Assembly: GCA_030525525.1 (NCBI GenBank)
Contig: JAUNEN010000012.1
Coordinates: forward strand, 1 to 56,498
Length of the DNA: 56,498 nt
From: Erysipelotrichaceae bacterium
Lineage (GTDB): Bacteria > Bacillota_I > Bacilli_A > Erysipelotrichales > Erysipelotrichaceae
Direction: 5' to 3'
Shown here one piece after another: positions 8,179 to 17,328 of this stretch; positions within the stretch are counted from its first letter, which is position 1; every line of letters starts with the position of its first letter. The notes beneath the pieces are model-generated. The model worked only from the letters and a program-made list of their open reading frames with translations, was not told the origin of the DNA and made no database searches. The position numbers were made by a program, and so were the translations under genes.

Positions 8179-8838
8179 ATGTATACAATCAACGAATTAT
8201 ATGATCTCGATCACACACTTGCAAAAGATTATCTCAAGCAGTACACATACCCGTGGGAAGCACTCAAGGGAATCAAGGATCTGATTCTCTCCATCGGTGC
8301 GACACTCAGCCCCGAAGAATATGACGAAGTCAGCGAACATGTCTGGGTTCATAAGACAGCAAAGGTATTCCCTTCTGCTTATCTTGGAGCACCCTGCATC
8401 ATCGGCCCGAATACTGAAGTCAGACACTGCGCATTCATCCGTTCAAGTGCACTCGTCGGTGCGGATTGCGTTGTCGGCAACAGCTGCGAGCTGAAGAATG
8501 TCATCCTGTTCGATCATGTTCAGACTCCGCATTACAACTATGTCGGTGACTCCATTCTCGGTTATTATTCACATATGGGTGCAGGCTCCATCACATCCAA
8601 TGTCAAGAGCGACAAGCAGCTCGTCGTTGTTCACAATCAGGGTGAAAACATCGAAACCGGACTCAAGAAGTTCGGTGCCATGCTCGGTGACTATGTTGAG
8701 GTCGGCTGCAACTCCGTTCTCAACCCCGGCACCGTGATCGGCAGACACAGCCGCGTCTATCCGACATCCTGTGTCAGAGGTGTTGTACCCGAATACAGCA
8801 TTCATAAAAACAGCGGCGAAATCATCCCGCAGAAATAA
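8179..8838 (+). CDS. hexapeptide-repeat (left-handed beta-helix) protein
   Basis: A 219-residue protein with a helical N-terminus (residues ~1-65) followed by hexapeptide repeats (GAPCIIGPNTEVRHCAFIRSS, ADCVVGNSCELKNV, VIGRHSRVYPTSCVRG) that form a left-handed beta-helix, as in the acetyltransferase half of GlmU. Proteins of this type are often annotated as UDP-GlcNAc pyrophosphorylase-like, but the N-terminal nucleotidyltransferase domain of GlmU is missing, so it is more likely an acyltransferase or sugar-nucleotide-binding protein. GGGAGGG before the ATG at 8179 sets the start; an upstream in-frame ATG at 8140 has no site. Followed by a strong hairpin. Confidence 0.75.
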   Translation: MYTINELYDLDHTLAKDYLKQYTYPWEALKGIKDLILSIGATLSPEEYDEVSEHVWVHKTAKVFPSAYLGAPCIIGPNTEVRHCAFIRSSALVGADCVVGNSCELKNVILFDHVQTPHYNYVGDSILGYYSHMGAGSITSNVKSDKQLVVVHNQGENIETGLKKFGAMLGDYVEVGCNSVLNPGTVIGRHSRVYPTSCVRGVVPEYSIHKNSGEIIPQK

Positions 8839-8845
8839 TGAATTG

Positions 8846-8871
8846 ACGGCGGCTGCGATCAGCCGCCGTTT
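8846..8871 (+). terminator. GC-rich hairpin, weak terminator
   Basis: ACGGCGGCT (8846-8854) pairs perfectly with AGCCGCCGT (8861-8869) with a 6-base loop, but only three T residues follow. It lies just before the GH3 ribosome binding site and may reduce read-through or stabilise the upstream mRNA end. Confidence 0.55.
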
Positions 8872-8884
8872 CAGGAGAAATCAT

Positions 8885-10873
8885 ATGAAACTGAAAATGA
8901 CCGCAATCTCAATTCTGACACTGTCTCTTCTGTTTGCAGGCTGTTCGAAAAAGCCGGAAGAAAGCGATACTCCGCAGGAATCGGGAAGCTCAGAAACTGT
9001 TGAACCGGATGAAACTTCCAAGCCGGATGAAACGATCGATCCCTCTGAGCCGACAGCCGAAGAAAAAGCTGCGGAATATCTGGTGTCCATGAGTACGGCA
9101 GACAAGGCAGCCCAGCTTATCAGTATGGCAGTCAGAATCTGGAATGAAGAAAACTTCACGGTGATGAATGATGAAGTCAGAGCGATGTTTGAAAAGTATC
9201 ATTTCGGCGGTATTTGTCTTTTCCGTGAAAATATGACTTCCGATTCCAGACAGACGATTGAACTGACCCAGGCACTGCAGGCAGCTGTTACACAAAGCGG
9301 CGGGGCACCGTTATTGATCAGTACCGATCAGGAAGGCGGTTCGATCTACCGTCTTTTGTCCGGAACAACCACTCCGGGCAATATGGCGCTTTCTGCATCC
9401 GGAAAAACAGAAAATGCAGAGAAAGCAGGCACAATCATCGGCCATGAGCTTTCGGCTCTTGGAATCAATACTGATTTTGCGCCGGACGCTGATGTCAACT
9501 CCAATCCGGCCAATCCGGTGATCGGCATCAGATCATTCTCGGATGATCCCGAAACAGTCAGCACATTCACGGATGCTTTTGTGAACGGCCTTTCAAAAAA
9601 CAATATCGTCGCTGCTCTCAAGCACTTCCCGGGACACGGCGATACGGCGGTTGACAGTCATACCGGTCTGCCTTTGATTGAAAAAACAAAAGAAGAACTG
9701 CACGATTCCGATCTGATTCCTTTCAGACAGATGATTCAGGCAGGCTACAGCGACATGATCATGAGTGCGCATATTCAGTTTCCCAATATTGAAACAGGAA
9801 CATATACAAGTATCACCGACGGTACACCGGTCTATCTGCCGGCAACTCTGTCAAAGACATTCATGACAGATATTGTCAGAACAGAACTCGGCTTTGAAGG
9901 TGTTGTCATCACCGACTCAATGATCATGGATTCGATCGCAGTTCATTTCAATCCGATGGATGCGGCCTCTCTTGCGATCAATGCCGGTGCGGATATGATT
10001 CTGATGCCGCTGGATGTCAGGGGAACTGAAGGCCTTGCGGCAGTGGATCGGTATATGAGCGGATTAACGGCAATGATCAATAACGGAACAATCCCGATGG
10101 CAAGAGTCGATGAAGCAGTCGGAAGAATTCTGACGCTCAAATACAGACGCGGCATCATGGATGAACAATATAACAGCGCAAAAACCGAAGAGATGAAAAA
10201 GAATGCTTCAGCAGTCGGCTCGGCAGAATTCCATCAGGAAGAAAGAAAGCTGGCTGATGAAGCGGTAACGGTTGTTGAAAACAACGGAGTTCTGCCTCTG
10301 AGAGCAGATTCGAACATGAGCTTTGTGTTCAGCGGCATGAATGATTCGCAGACAAACATGCTGGGCTATTCTTACAATCTGCTCTGCAATGAAGGAATCA
10401 TTCCGGATGACTGTTCTGCCATTGTGAACTTCGGAAACTGGACCAACGGATACGGCGAAATCTATAATGCACTTCCTGAAACCGATGTACTGATCCTGAC
10501 GGATTCGATGTGGTCGGCAGATCTGATTGATACGGTTTCAAATGCACAGATTCCCGAAGTCGTCAGACTCATTGATACAGCTCATTCCTATGGCGTCAAA
10601 GTCATTGTGATCAGCTGTGCGCTGCCTTATGATCTGCCGTTACTCTCGAATGCGGATGCATTGATTGCGGTTTATAACTCTTACGGTCTTGCGGAATGCG
10701 ATGCGAATTTCAATCCGTTATGTACATACGGTCCGAACTTACTCGGTGCACTGGATGTGATCTTCGGCAAAGTCAGCCCCCGCGGCAAACTGCCCGTCAA
10801 CATCCCTCAGATTGCAAACGGATACTTCCTGGACGGGAATGCTTATAACAGAGGAGATGGTTTGACATGGTAA
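8885..10873 (+). CDS. secreted GH3 lipoprotein (beta-N-acetylhexosaminidase-like)
   Basis: A 662-residue glycoside hydrolase family 3 enzyme. A lipoprotein signal peptide ends in LLFAGC with lipid-modified Cys20, then an acidic Ser/Thr/Glu/Pro linker, so the enzyme is tethered outside the membrane. The catalytic barrel has KHFPGHGDT (~245) followed by DSHTGLP, the His/Asp pair typical of NagZ-type N-acetyl-glucosaminidases, and the nucleophile Asp in VVITDSM (~342). A second GH3 C-terminal domain follows from ~450. It probably trims GlcNAc from muropeptides or host glycans. AGGAGAAA sets the ATG at 8885; an upstream in-frame ATG at 8771 would bury the signal peptide. The end overlaps tsaC. 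Confidence 0.9.
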   Translation: MKLKMTAISILTLSLLFAGCSKKPEESDTPQESGSSETVEPDETSKPDETIDPSEPTAEEKAAEYLVSMSTADKAAQLISMAVRIWNEENFTVMNDEVRAMFEKYHFGGICLFRENMTSDSRQTIELTQALQAAVTQSGGAPLLISTDQEGGSIYRLLSGTTTPGNMALSASGKTENAEKAGTIIGHELSALGINTDFAPDADVNSNPANPVIGIRSFSDDPETVSTFTDAFVNGLSKNNIVAALKHFPGHGDTAVDSHTGLPLIEKTKEELHDSDLIPFRQMIQAGYSDMIMSAHIQFPNIETGTYTSITDGTPVYLPATLSKTFMTDIVRTELGFEGVVITDSMIMDSIAVHFNPMDAASLAINAGADMILMPLDVRGTEGLAAVDRYMSGLTAMINNGTIPMARVDEAVGRILTLKYRRGIMDEQYNSAKTEEMKKNASAVGSAEFHQEERKLADEAVTVVENNGVLPLRADSNMSFVFSGMNDSQTNMLGYSYNLLCNEGIIPDDCSAIVNFGNWTNGYGEIYNALPETDVLILTDSMWSADLIDTVSNAQIPEVVRLIDTAHSYGVKVIVISCALPYDLPLLSNADALIAVYNSYGLAECDANFNPLCTYGPNLLGALDVIFGKVSPRGKLPVNIPQIANGYFLDGNAYNRGDGLTW

Positions 10874-11505
10874 ACAGAATCAGACGCTTTGATCCGTATG
10901 ATACGGAAGAAATGGCAGAAATATTACGCAATGAAGGCGTCATTTCGGTTGTGACGGATACGGTGCATGGGGTCTGTGCAAGAATGGACTCCCTGAAGGC
11001 GCAGGAAAAGCTGCGTGATATCAAACACCGGCCGAAGGACAAGGCATTCCCGATCATGTGTGCAGATCTTGCACAGATTGAATCAGTCGCAATTGTCAGT
11101 GAAAACGGCAGGAAGGTGATCAATGCCTTTATGCCCGGCCCGGTGACCGTGATACTGGAAAAGAAGGCTGAAATTCCGGATTTTGTCAACGGCGGAATGA
11201 AGACGCTGGCTGTACGCATGGCGACAAGCGATGCCCTTGAAAAACTGATCAGGGCTGTCGGCTGTCCGCTGTTAATGACAAGCGCAAATATTTCCGGACA
11301 GAAAACTTGTGAGACTGCAGATGAAATAGAGCTTGCATGTCCGCAACTTGATGGTATTATGAATGGCATACCAAAGTTTCACGAGGCAAGCACGATTATC
11401 GACTGCACGCATGAAAGCGTGAAAATCCTGCGCCCTGGCCCCGTAAGTGAGGAAATGCTTTGGCAAATCCTGGATGAAAATCCGGAACAGAAGGAGAACG
11501 AATGA
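10867..11505 (+). CDS. tsaC: threonylcarbamoyl-AMP synthase
   Basis: TsaC/Sua5 (YwlC) makes threonylcarbamoyl-AMP from threonine, bicarbonate and ATP, the first step of the t6A37 modification of ANN-decoding tRNAs. The 212-residue protein shows the YrdC fold marks: [34 protein letters not shown], the VTVILEKK strand, [11 protein letters not shown] and [11 protein letters not shown]. The length is that of the short YrdC-only form with a small tail, not the long Sua5 form. The start overlaps the GH3 stop and the end overlaps the glyA start (ATGA), so translation is coupled along this operon. Confidence 0.92.
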   Translation: MVNRIRRFDPYDTEEMAEILRNEGVISVVTDTVHGVCARMDSLKAQEKLRDIKHRPKDKAFPIMCADLAQIESVAIVSENGRKVINAFMPGPVTVILEKKAEIPDFVNGGMKTLAVRMATSDALEKLIRAVGCPLLMTSANISGQKTCETADEIELACPQLDGIMNGIPKFHEASTIIDCTHESVKILRPGPVSEEMLWQILDENPEQKENE

Positions 11506-12719
11506 AAGATAAAGCACTTGAATCAATGATCCACGCGGAATATCTTCGCCAGAAAAACAACATCGAACTGATCGCATCTGAAAACTTCTGCTCAAAAGAC
11601 GTCAGAGAAGCTGCCGGCTCCATTCTGACAAACAAATATGCCGAAGGTTATCCGGGACACAGATATTACGGAGGCTGCGTCAATGTCGATGCAGTTGAGG
11701 ACCTTGCCAGAAACCGTGCAAAGGAACTGTTCGGTGCCGACCATGCGAATGTTCAGCCCCATTCCGGAAGCCAGGCAAACATGGGCGTTTATATGAGCGT
11801 TCTGAAAACCGGCGACCGAGTTCTCGGTATGGACCTTGCGGCCGGCGGACATCTGACCCATGGCGCAAAGGTTTCTTTCTCCGGCAAGCTGTATGATTTC
11901 TATTCATACGGTGTTGACCGTGAAACTGAATGCATCGATTACGATGCTGTCAGAAAAGCAGCTCTTGAGATTCAGCCGAAGATGATCGTCTGCGGTGCAA
12001 GTGCATATGCAAGAGAAATCGACTTCAAGGAATTCAGAAAGATCGCTGATGATGCCGGCGCAATGCTGATGGTTGATATGGCTCATATCGCCGGACTTGT
12101 CGCAGCAGGCTATCATATGAATCCGGTACCTTATGCTGATTTTGTCACAACCACAACTCATAAGACATTAAGAGGTCCCCGCGGCGGTATGATTCTCTGC
12201 AAAGAACAGTATGCAAAGGCTGTTGACAAGGCAATCTTCCCGGGTGCACAGGGCGGCCCTCTCTGCCATATCGTGGCAGCCAAGGCAGTCTGCTTCTATG
12301 AAGCAATGCAGCCGGAATATAAGGATTATATCCGTCAGCTTCTGGCCAACTGCCAGGTGCTCGCAAAGACACTTTCCGCTGAAGGTTTCCGTCTTGTTTC
12401 AGGCGGCACTGACAACCATCTGATTCTGGTTGATACCATGTCCATGGGAATCACCGGAAGAGATGCGGAAGTTGCGCTGGATGAAGTCAACATCACAGCC
12501 AACAAGAATGCAATTCCTTTCGATACCCAGAAGCCCAATACAACTTCCGGTATCCGTCTTGGCACAGCAGCCATGACAACAAAGGGATTCGGCGAAGCTG
12601 AATTCGAACAGGTCGGCAAGTGGATTGCCGAAGTTCTCAAGAACAAGGACAACGAAGAAATCAAGGCACGTGTAAAGAGTGAAGTCATCGCTCTGACCGA
12701 CCGTTTCCCGTTTGAATAA
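11502..12719 (+). CDS. glyA: serine hydroxymethyltransferase
   Basis: GlyA is a pyridoxal-phosphate enzyme converting serine and tetrahydrofolate to glycine and methylene-tetrahydrofolate, the main one-carbon source. The 405-residue protein has the N-terminal [11 protein letters not shown], the [11 protein letters not shown] substrate region, and the PLP lysine in [15 protein letters not shown]. Length is slightly below the usual ~415. It begins at an ATG overlapping the tsaC stop and ends at a strong terminator. The tsaC-glyA-upp neighbourhood is a conserved Gram-positive arrangement. Confidence 0.97.
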   Translation: MKDKALESMIHAEYLRQKNNIELIASENFCSKDVREAAGSILTNKYAEGYPGHRYYGGCVNVDAVEDLARNRAKELFGADHANVQPHSGSQANMGVYMSVLKTGDRVLGMDLAAGGHLTHGAKVSFSGKLYDFYSYGVDRETECIDYDAVRKAALEIQPKMIVCGASAYAREIDFKEFRKIADDAGAMLMVDMAHIAGLVAAGYHMNPVPYADFVTTTTHKTLRGPRGGMILCKEQYAKAVDKAIFPGAQGGPLCHIVAAKAVCFYEAMQPEYKDYIRQLLANCQVLAKTLSAEGFRLVSGGTDNHLILVDTMSMGITGRDAEVALDEVNITANKNAIPFDTQKPNTTSGIRLGTAAMTTKGFGEAEFEQVGKWIAEVLKNKDNEEIKARVKSEVIALTDRFPFE

Positions 12720-12730
12720 GAATGAGACGA

Positions 12731-12760
12731 AGAAAACGCAGGCAGCTGCGTTTTCTTTTT
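12731..12760 (+). terminator. glyA terminator
   Basis: AGAAAACGCA (12731-12740) pairs with TGCGTTTTCT (12747-12756), 6-base loop, then TTTT. The A-rich 5' arm also lets it act on the minus strand. Confidence 0.9.
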
Positions 12761-12788
12761 GCAATCCACTCCGATTCTGCAAACGGTC

Positions 12789-12797
12789 TGATATAAT
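12789..12797 (+). promoter_or_regulatory. extended -10 promoter for Cof-type HAD gene
   Basis: TGA followed by TATAAT (12792-12797) forms an extended -10 element; no good -35 is seen at the usual distance. A GAGGAG ribosome binding site and ATG (12821) follow. Confidence 0.55.
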
Positions 12798-12820
12798 CAT
12801 GCGTGTAAAGAGGAGAATTT

Positions 12821-13660
12821 ATGAGCAAAATTGTATTTCTTGATGTAGACGGAACATTGATCAATTACAACACCGTATGTCCTGACAGTGCAAAAAAGGC
12901 AGTAGAACTTGCCAGAAAGAACGGACATAAGGTTTATATCTGCACAGGCTGTTCAAAAGCAGAAATCGAACAGCGCGATCTGCCTGAACTTGACGGAATG
13001 ATCGGCGGAAACGGTGCATATGTTGAGGATGCCGGACAGGTTGTCATGCATCAGGGTCTTTCCAAGGCAGATGTCAGACACATTGTCGACTGGTGCAATG
13101 AAAGACATCTCGGTTTCTATCTTGAAGCAAACTCCGGTATGTACTGCAATGACTACATGCTTGAGCAGGGACCGGCAACCATGATCAAATACGCAACCGG
13201 TAAAGGTGCTGATCTTGCCAAGGCTGAAGCTACCGCAAGTGGCTTTGTCAATTCATTCATCCATCTGCAGGGAGAGGACCTCTACCGCGAAGATGTCAAC
13301 AAAATCAGCTTTATCTTAAGTTCATATCAGGATCATCTGGATTCCAAAACAGAATTCCCGGAACTGATTGCCAACACATGGGGCGGCAAAGGCGAACTCG
13401 CTCTGTTTGGAGATCTCGGCCCGACAGGCATCACCAAGAAGCACGCCATTGAAGTGCTTCTCAACCATCTGGGTGCCGATCAGAAGGACACTATCTCATT
13501 CGGCGATGCAAAGATCGACCTCTCGATGTTTGAACTTTGCGCATACAATGTTGCGATGGGCAACGGCGGTCCCGAAATCAAGGAAGCAGCCGATTACATC
13601 ACAACCGATGTCGATGATGACGGGCTCTGGAATGCCTTCAAATATCTGAATCTGATCTGA
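12821..13660 (+). CDS. Cof-type HAD hydrolase
   Basis: A 279-residue cytoplasmic phosphatase of the Cof/HAD-IIB subfamily. Motif I is FLDVDGTLIN near residue 5, the motif II region is VYICTGCSKAEI, and motif IV is FGDAKIDLSMFELC near 227. A long cap domain lies between residues ~85 and ~195, as in flavin or sugar phosphate phosphatases of this group. The substrate is not predictable. It has its own promoter and terminator, so it is probably monocistronic. Confidence 0.9.
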   Translation: MSKIVFLDVDGTLINYNTVCPDSAKKAVELARKNGHKVYICTGCSKAEIEQRDLPELDGMIGGNGAYVEDAGQVVMHQGLSKADVRHIVDWCNERHLGFYLEANSGMYCNDYMLEQGPATMIKYATGKGADLAKAEATASGFVNSFIHLQGEDLYREDVNKISFILSSYQDHLDSKTEFPELIANTWGGKGELALFGDLGPTGITKKHAIEVLLNHLGADQKDTISFGDAKIDLSMFELCAYNVAMGNGGPEIKEAADYITTDVDDDGLWNAFKYLNLI

Positions 13661-13664
13661 GTGA

Positions 13665-13697
13665 AGAGCGCACACATTGTGCAGCTCTCCTTTTTTT
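13665..13697 (+). terminator. HAD gene terminator
   Basis: GAGC-GCACA pairs with TGTGC-(A)-GCTC around a short loop, followed by a run of seven T residues after the HAD stop codon. Confidence 0.8.
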
Positions 13698-13730
13698 CTG
13701 ATGAAACAGTCTGATATTTCCCAGGAAAGA

Positions 13731-13772
13731 AAAAAAGCTGCCGGTACTTTGAAAGTACCCGGGCAGCTTCTT
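13731..13772 (-). terminator. terminator of the minus-strand glycosyltransferase-like gene
   Basis: On the minus strand, AAGCTGCC and GGTACTTT arms pair with AAAGTACC and GGCAGCTT around a short loop, followed by a T-run (AAAAAAA on the plus strand). It directly follows the minus-strand stop at 13778. Confidence 0.85.
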
Positions 13773-13777
13773 TGAGT

Positions 13778-14872
13778 TTAACGGAGAAAGTTCAGAAGAA
13801 CAAAGCGGTAGAAGTCATCGAAATCACCGAGACTGATGACTTCATCACGGATGATGAACGCGTTGTTCTGATATTTTTCATCTGATACGAGACGGCGGTA
13901 GTTTTCATATAAGGAAGAAACCTTCAGATCATTTTCATCGCTCATGAGTCCGAAGCCGTATCTTCTTGCCGCAAGCGCATTCGATGTGCGGCCGTAGCGG
14001 TGATCTGTAATGATCAGCTGAACGGTCGCAGATGCACAGCAGATGTCGGTGATGTAATCATTTCCGTCATGAATGCAGACGGCGCACTGCCTCATCCAGT
14101 CATCGCGATGCCTGCTGAGGAAGTGAATGTTGTCAATCTTTTCAGCGTCTGCACCTTCGATGCTTGCATAGACTTCATAAGGAGCTCCCTTAAATGTATC
14201 GACAAGGATTTTTTTCAGAGCGGCAGGTTTCTTATGAACGGCATGGAGATAGACATAAACATTGCGTGAATTCTTACTGACGGCAGGAATCGATGAAACG
14301 GTACCGAAGCGCTGAACATCAGCGTCAAATGGCATCGGCTGTACCTGAATGGCACCGAAAACTACCCGCTGCTTTGCATAATCATACAGATCGCTGACCC
14401 GGAATACCTGTTCAAAATCCTGTGCCGAAAGAATCTGATTCAGCGGCTGAAGCAGCTTGACCGGGAAGGATGCAGTTCTGTACATCAATGAATTGACAAT
14501 CGGCAGACACGCGATTTTCTTCGTTCTTGCGGCGATCAATGCGGCCGGTCTGTCGAGCGCGATAATGAGATCGGGTCTGTATTCATCGATCGCTTTCAGA
14601 AGATATGCAAGATCATCTTCCAGATAGTCTTTTGAAAGTGCACCGAGACTGTAAAGCCACTCTTCATAGGAGTAGACATCTTTGTGCGCAAAGCGCGGTC
14701 TCACCGGGTTGGCGGCTTCGTAAAGCGCAGCTGAAGCAACACTGTGAGCACGTGATGTGCTGATCGCAACGCCGTGCTGACGCGATGAAAACAGATCGCT
14801 CAGCGTCCGTGTGATCAGGTATGCAGCATCCGACTTGTCTGCCGTCATCAAAGGTGCAATCAGAATCTTCAT
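13778..14872 (-). CDS. glycosyltransferase-like protein (GT-B fold, uncertain)
   Basis: A 364-residue cytoplasmic protein. The N-terminus [20 protein letters not shown], a central [16 protein letters not shown] strand-turn block and the later [18 protein letters not shown] and [19 protein letters not shown] segments resemble the two halves of GT-B glycosyltransferases that monitor a bundle of UDP-sugar residues. No single motif proves this, so the call is tentative. The longer reading starts at 14968 but adds 32 unlikely residues across the upp promoter, so I choose ATG 14872. TATAAT lies 7 bases upstream of this ATG on the minus strand and no Shine-Dalgarno is seen, so the mRNA may be leaderless. 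Divergent from upp. Confidence 0.6.
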   Translation of the reverse strand: MKILIAPLMTADKSDAAYLITRTLSDLFSSRQHGVAISTSRAHSVASAALYEAANPVRPRFAHKDVYSYEEWLYSLGALSKDYLEDDLAYLLKAIDEYRPDLIIALDRPAALIAARTKKIACLPIVNSLMYRTASFPVKLLQPLNQILSAQDFEQVFRVSDLYDYAKQRVVFGAIQVQPMPFDADVQRFGTVSSIPAVSKNSRNVYVYLHAVHKKPAALKKILVDTFKGAPYEVYASIEGADAEKIDNIHFLSRHRDDWMRQCAVCIHDGNDYITDICCASATVQLIITDHRYGRTSNALAARRYGFGLMSDENDLKVSSLYENYRRLVSDEKYQNNAFIIRDEVISLGDFDDFYRFVLLNFLR

Positions 14873-14892
14873 GGTATTAATTATACACCACC

Positions 14893-14922
14893 TTGCAACT
14901 GTGCCTTCATTTGGAATATCAT
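14893..14922 (+). promoter_or_regulatory. upp promoter
   Basis: TTGCAA (14893-14898), 18-base spacer, TATCAT (14917-14922), 29 bases before the upp start codon. Confidence 0.6.
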
Positions 14923-14951
14923 TTAGGGAAGAAACCGGAGGAAATATAAAA

Positions 14952-15572
14952 ATGCTTGATATACTCAATCACCCCTTAATCACACACAAACTCACAATCA
15001 TGAGAAACAAGGACACCGGCACAAAGGATTTCCGTGAGAATCTCGACGAAATCGCTGAGCTGATGGCTTATGAAGTATGCCGCGATCTGCCGGTGCAGCC
15101 GGTTGACATCGAAACACCGATGGGACCGTGTGTCGGCTATGAGCTTTCCAAGGAAGTTGTCATCGTTCCGATTCTGCGTGCAGGTATCGGTCTTCTGGAC
15201 GGTATCAGAAGACTTGTTCCGACTGCCAAGGTCGGCTTCATCGGTATGTACAGAGATGAAGAAACACTTGAACCGCATGAATATTTCGCTAAATTCCCGA
15301 AGAATCTGGAAGACGCAGTTGTCATGGTTGTCGACCCGATGCTCGCAACCGGAGGTTCTGCAGTCGATGCGATCACAATGATCAAGAAACGCGGCGCGAA
15401 GAACATTAAGCTTGTCTGCCTGGTCGGCGCACCGGAAGGCGTCAAGGCTGTCCGCACAGCACATCCTGATATTGATGTTTATCTGGCCGCTCTTGATGAA
15501 AAGCTCAACGAAATCGGCTACATCGTTCCGGGTCTCGGTGACGCCGGAGACAGAATCTTCGGAACCAAGTAA
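14952..15572 (+). CDS. upp: uracil phosphoribosyltransferase
   Basis: Upp salvages uracil with PRPP to make UMP in the cytoplasm. The 206-residue protein has the family length and marks: [16 protein letters not shown] at the start, [13 protein letters not shown], the PRPP loop in [14 protein letters not shown], and the uracil-binding C-terminus [24 protein letters not shown] at about 14938 sets the ATG at 14952; the frame is open further upstream but crosses the promoter. The stop overlaps the next small gene by one base. Confidence 0.97.
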   Translation: MLDILNHPLITHKLTIMRNKDTGTKDFRENLDEIAELMAYEVCRDLPVQPVDIETPMGPCVGYELSKEVVIVPILRAGIGLLDGIRRLVPTAKVGFIGMYRDEETLEPHEYFAKFPKNLEDAVVMVVDPMLATGGSAVDAITMIKKRGAKNIKLVCLVGAPEGVKAVRTAHPDIDVYLAALDEKLNEIGYIVPGLGDAGDRIFGTK

Positions 15573-15775
15573 TGGATCTTGTTTCATTTCTGGTCAAGGC
15601 TGCGGTCTATCTGATGTGCCTTGCGGCTTCATGGTACGGAATGAGTGCTGTCGATTATGAGAAGATGCTGAAGAAGAATCACGTCACACAGGCGCAGATT
15701 CTCTACATTCTGCTCGTATTCGGCCTGGCTTATCTCAGCGGATCATTTATCCTTGTATTTCTGAGGCGGTTTTAG
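15572..15775 (+). CDS. DUF1146 family small membrane protein
   Basis: A 67-residue protein with two predicted membrane helices (residues ~5-22 and ~43-62) around a short loop with VDYEKMLKKNHVTQAQ. The pattern matches the DUF1146/YwzB family, whose members lie near upp, atp and murA genes in Firmicutes. Function is unknown. The ATG shares its first base with the last base of the upp stop codon, so expression is coupled to upp. Confidence 0.75.
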   Translation: MDLVSFLVKAAVYLMCLAASWYGMSAVDYEKMLKKNHVTQAQILYILLVFGLAYLSGSFILVFLRRF

Positions 15776-15789
15776 AGGGAGCCTGCGGT

Positions 15790-16740
15790 ATGCGTCTGAG
15801 TATTGTGATTCCTTGTTTCAATGAAGCGGAAGTTCTGAATCTTTTTATGGAGAAGACTTCTGCGGCAGTGAAAACAATCAAAGAAAAATATGATACCGAT
15901 ACGGAATATATCTTTGTCAATGACGGTTCAAAGGACGCAACCCTTGAAATCCTGAAAGGCTTTCATGAGAAAGATCCTTCCGTGCACTACATCTCCTTCA
16001 GCCGCAATTTCGGCAAGGAGGCAGCGCTGCTGGCTGGTCTGAAAGCATCTGATTCAGAGTTCACTGCCATCATGGATGCGGATCTTCAGGATCCTCCCGA
16101 ACTGTTAATCGATATGATCGATGTTCTGATTCATGACAGAGCGGATTGCGCTGCCGCAAGAAGAATGAACAGAGACGGGGAACCGGTGATCAGAAGTTTC
16201 TTCGCAAGAAGATTCTATGCATTGATCAACCGCTCCAAAGATCCCGATCTGGCTGAAGGTGTGCGCGATTTCCGCATGATGAACAGAAGTGTTCTTGATG
16301 CAGTACTTTCCATTTCGGAATACAACCGCTTTTCAAAAGGAATCTTTGCCTGGGTGGGTTTCCGCACCGAGTGGATTCCCTATGAACATACAGAAAGAGC
16401 TGCCGGCAGAACAAAGTGGAGCTTTTCACAGCTTGCCCATTACGGCATTGACGGCATCATCGGCTACACGGTGAAGCCGCTGGAGATTGCCGCATGGATC
16501 GGAGTGTTCTTCTTTATGCTTTCGATGGCAGGGATTATCTTCATCATCGTGCGCAAGCTTCTGTTCGGCGATCCGGTTGCCGGGTGGCCTTCGCTTGTAT
16601 GCATTATGCTGTTCTGCAGCGGCATTCAGCTCTTCTGCACAGGCATTATCGGCGAATATCTCGCCAAGACATATCTTGAAGTCAAGAATCGTCCGGTCTA
16701 CATCATTCAGGAAAGTGACCGGGTGTTACGGAAACTGTAA
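15790..16740 (+). CDS. membrane GT2 glycosyltransferase (GtrB/DPM1-like)
   Basis: A 316-residue family 2 glycosyltransferase. The GT-A domain starts with LSIVIPCFNEAEVLN and has FVNDGSKDATLEIL and the metal-binding DADLQDPPE motif (~95). Two hydrophobic helices at ~235-255 and ~265-290 anchor the C-terminus. This is the polyprenyl-phosphate sugar transferase design (GtrB, ArnC, dolichol-phosphate mannosyltransferase), which loads glucose or similar onto undecaprenyl phosphate on the cytoplasmic face. No flippase or second transferase lies next to it. It follows the DUF1146 gene after 14 bases and may share the upp transcript. Confidence 0.88.
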   Translation: MRLSIVIPCFNEAEVLNLFMEKTSAAVKTIKEKYDTDTEYIFVNDGSKDATLEILKGFHEKDPSVHYISFSRNFGKEAALLAGLKASDSEFTAIMDADLQDPPELLIDMIDVLIHDRADCAAARRMNRDGEPVIRSFFARRFYALINRSKDPDLAEGVRDFRMMNRSVLDAVLSISEYNRFSKGIFAWVGFRTEWIPYEHTERAAGRTKWSFSQLAHYGIDGIIGYTVKPLEIAAWIGVFFFMLSMAGIIFIIVRKLLFGDPVAGWPSLVCIMLFCSGIQLFCTGIIGEYLAKTYLEVKNRPVYIIQESDRVLRKL

Positions 16741-16744
16741 CATT

Positions 16745-16794
16745 GAACAGGTCTTTCTTCGCTCACAATGAAAGAGTGAAAGGAGGACCTGTTC
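16745..16794 (+). promoter_or_regulatory. inverted repeat enclosing the PemK-like gene's ribosome binding site
   Basis: GAACAGGTC (16745-16753) and GACCTGTTC (16786-16794) are perfect 9-base complements. The AAAGGAGG ribosome binding site (16779-16786) lies in the loop, touching the 3' arm. A second small stem (TTTC/GAAA) can form inside. It may act as an operator or a translation-control hairpin for the gene starting at 16798. Confidence 0.55.
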
Positions 16795-16797
16795 TCT

Positions 16798-17328
16798 ATG
16801 TATGATGCAAAAGACGCACTCTGGCGGAATTATATGCGCTATCGCAGAGATCTTTATGAACTCCTTGCCCCGAAACATGCAGTGAGCAGTATGATTTCAG
16901 AAACAAACTGGGTTGAGCGTTCGGGCTACTTCTGCGGTGAAGATATGGGAATCCATGTCCGGCCCGGCGATATCTGCTATATGGATTTCGGCCAGCAGTA
17001 TCTGAATGAAGCAGGCTATCAGCACTTCGGTCTCATCATGTCAATCTGCGCCAAAAAGGCATTGGTCATTCCGATGACAAGCAATGCCTCCACATATGCA
17101 AAAGCATATGATCCGAAAAATAATCCGCGCGGCAAGAAGAATCTGATGCGGATCGGAAAAGTGGAAGGGCTGAACAAGGAATCTGTTCTGTTTCTCAATG
17201 ACATCCGCTATGTCAATACAGCGAGAGTCATTGATATCAAAGCGCACATTCCGACTGACAGCTCATTGTTTGTGACAGCGCAGAAGCGGATGATGGAAGT
17301 CATGTTCATGAATGATATCGATGAATGA
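16798..17328 (+). CDS. PemK/MazF-like protein
   Basis: A 176-residue protein. Residues ~55-145 follow the PemK/MazF pattern: VRPGDICYMDFG at the first strand, YQHFGLIMS, LVIPMTSN, then GLNKESVLFLNDIRYVNTARVI. In known members this fold is an mRNA- or tRNA-cleaving endoribonuclease. It is longer than typical MazF (~110), with extra N-terminal residues (~1-50) and a basic insert. No antitoxin gene is adjacent; instead the stop overlaps tilS (ATGA), so it is made together with a tRNA-modifying enzyme. Whether it is an active toxin or a house-keeping relative is open. A hairpin spans its ribosome binding site. Confidence 0.7.
   Translation: MYDAKDALWRNYMRYRRDLYELLAPKHAVSSMISETNWVERSGYFCGEDMGIHVRPGDICYMDFGQQYLNEAGYQHFGLIMSICAKKALVIPMTSNASTYAKAYDPKNNPRGKKNLMRIGKVEGLNKESVLFLNDIRYVNTARVIDIKAHIPTDSSLFVTAQKRMMEVMFMNDIDE

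Noticed and set aside
16745-16794. inverted repeat as terminator of the GT2 gene
   Set aside because: The loop is 32 bases, contains the ribosome binding site, and no T-run follows.
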